From: Siniperca chuatsi
Taxonomy: Eukaryota > Chordata > Actinopteri > Centrarchiformes > Sinipercidae
Length of the DNA: 64,000 bases
Direction of reading: 5' to 3'
Assembly: GCF_020085105.1 (NCBI RefSeq)
Contig: NC_058043.1
Location: forward strand, 19,644,667-19,708,666
Shown: piece after piece, positions 63,701 to 64,000 of the stretch
Numbering within the stretch: position 1 is the first letter of the stretch
Layout of the letters: the number at the start of each line of letters is the position of its first letter
Notes under the pieces: model-generated
Told to the model about the DNA's origin: nothing
Seen by the model: only the letters and a program-made list of their open reading frames with translations
The model's database searches: none
Position numbers and translations under genes: made by a program

Positions 63701-64000
63701 TCGTCAGCGATGTAGAGCACTTGTCTCGGAGCTGGGGATGCAACAAATGATTGTAGTAGAGCAGAGATGTGAAAAAATTAAGGCAAGTAAGCAAAATTCA
63801 GGATAAACAGAGTGCATACATAGATAAACATAAGCTTGGAAAGCTAACAAGTGTCACTTATGGTAGAAGTACTCACCATCAGCCTTGCATGTGTCATTGA
63901 TTCTGGTGAAGTACTTGTGGCAGCTGCACTTGTGGGAACCCTTAGTGTTGTTGCAGATGTGGGAACACATTCCAAACTGCTTACACTCGTTCTTATCTGT
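59117..64000 (-). CDS. lrp1: LDL receptor-related protein 1, C-terminal part (runs off the window)
   Basis: Sixteen minus-strand exons in phase: 64000-63877 (partial), 63731-63472, 63351-63170, 63055-62949, 62839-62720, 62544-62368, 62249-62109, 62018-61845, 61613-61452, 61274-61091, 60985-60878, 60731-60658, 60544-60451, 59500-59356, 59257-59117. Counting the N-terminal side first: an EGF repeat ([18 protein letters not shown]), the last YWTD beta-propeller ([44 protein letters not shown]), a row of EGF repeats, a membrane segment with ten leucines followed by FWYRKRMR, and a cytoplasmic tail with two NPxY motifs ([21 protein letters not shown]), a dileucine (KKELLSR) and the end DPLA. This order and tail are diagnostic of LRP1, a large endocytic and signalling receptor. 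The donor at 62720 is weak (GTTGAG). The furin motif is absent. Confidence 0.96.
60734..60781 (+). repeat. lrp1: (AC)n microsatellite at an lrp1 splice acceptor
   Basis: Twenty-four AC units. On the transcribed (minus) strand this is a TG run that reaches the acceptor TAG of the exon starting at 60731. Confidence 0.95.
63502..63513 (-). other. lrp1: Position of the furin site in lrp1, sequence not cleavable
   Basis: Codons read R-N-Q-G within [13 protein letters not shown]. The aligned mammalian sequence has R-H-R-R at this point. No other R-x-K/R-R motif occurs in this exon. Confidence 0.75.

Overview
The window is nuclear DNA from a bony fish, probably a percomorph teleost. The genes are split by short GT-AG introns, their products match vertebrate families, and the spacers carry relics of LINEs, tRNA-derived SINEs and MITEs of kinds common in teleosts. 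I see no bacterial genes, CRISPR array, rRNA or functional tRNA gene. Family names come from recognising protein motifs by eye. Splice sites were chosen by GT-AG signals and preserved reading phase.

Layout. Positions 1 to about 20,600 are a gene-poor flank. It holds a decayed CR1/L2-type LINE (430-1955), a hAT-like MITE (3775-4155), two SINEs, two further LINE 3' ends, and two copies in opposite orientation of one dispersed repeat, one of them split by another insertion. From 20,640 to 27,300 two genes lie on the minus strand: a sorting nexin with PX and BAR regions (14 coding exons, 369 aa) and a small secretory-pathway DnaJ protein (2 coding exons, 182 aa). A shared promoter region near 27.3-27.9 kb separates them from plus-strand zc3h10 (28,427-31,394) and the very large esyt1 (32,855-51,723, 52 coding exons, 1,840 aa). 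zc3h10 next to esyt1 matches the order on human 12q13. An interferon-type promoter and dtx3l follow on the plus strand (53,904-56,889, 644 aa). dtx3l converges tail to tail with minus-strand lrp1, whose last 16 coding exons fill 59,117 to the window end.

Function. The genes do not form one pathway. Several act in membrane biology: Esyt1 tethers ER to plasma membrane and moves lipids, the sorting nexin shapes endosomes, Lrp1 is an endocytic receptor, and the DnaJ protein probably serves ER folding. Dtx3l is a ubiquitin ligase of the interferon response and Zc3h10 is an RNA-binding zinc-finger protein.

Main points of interest: (1) esyt1 contains three tandem copies of the C2C-C2D exon module, giving nine predicted C2 domains instead of the five of human ESYT1; (2) zc3h10 has one in-frame TAA between its first and second zinc fingers in an otherwise intact gene; (3) the lrp1 copy lacks the basic furin site that splits mammalian LRP1 into two chains; (4) two exons, one in esyt1 and one in lrp1, have acceptors fed by long TG repeats instead of a pyrimidine tract; (5) an ISRE sits at the presumed dtx3l start, next to a MITE, with no PARP9 neighbour upstream.
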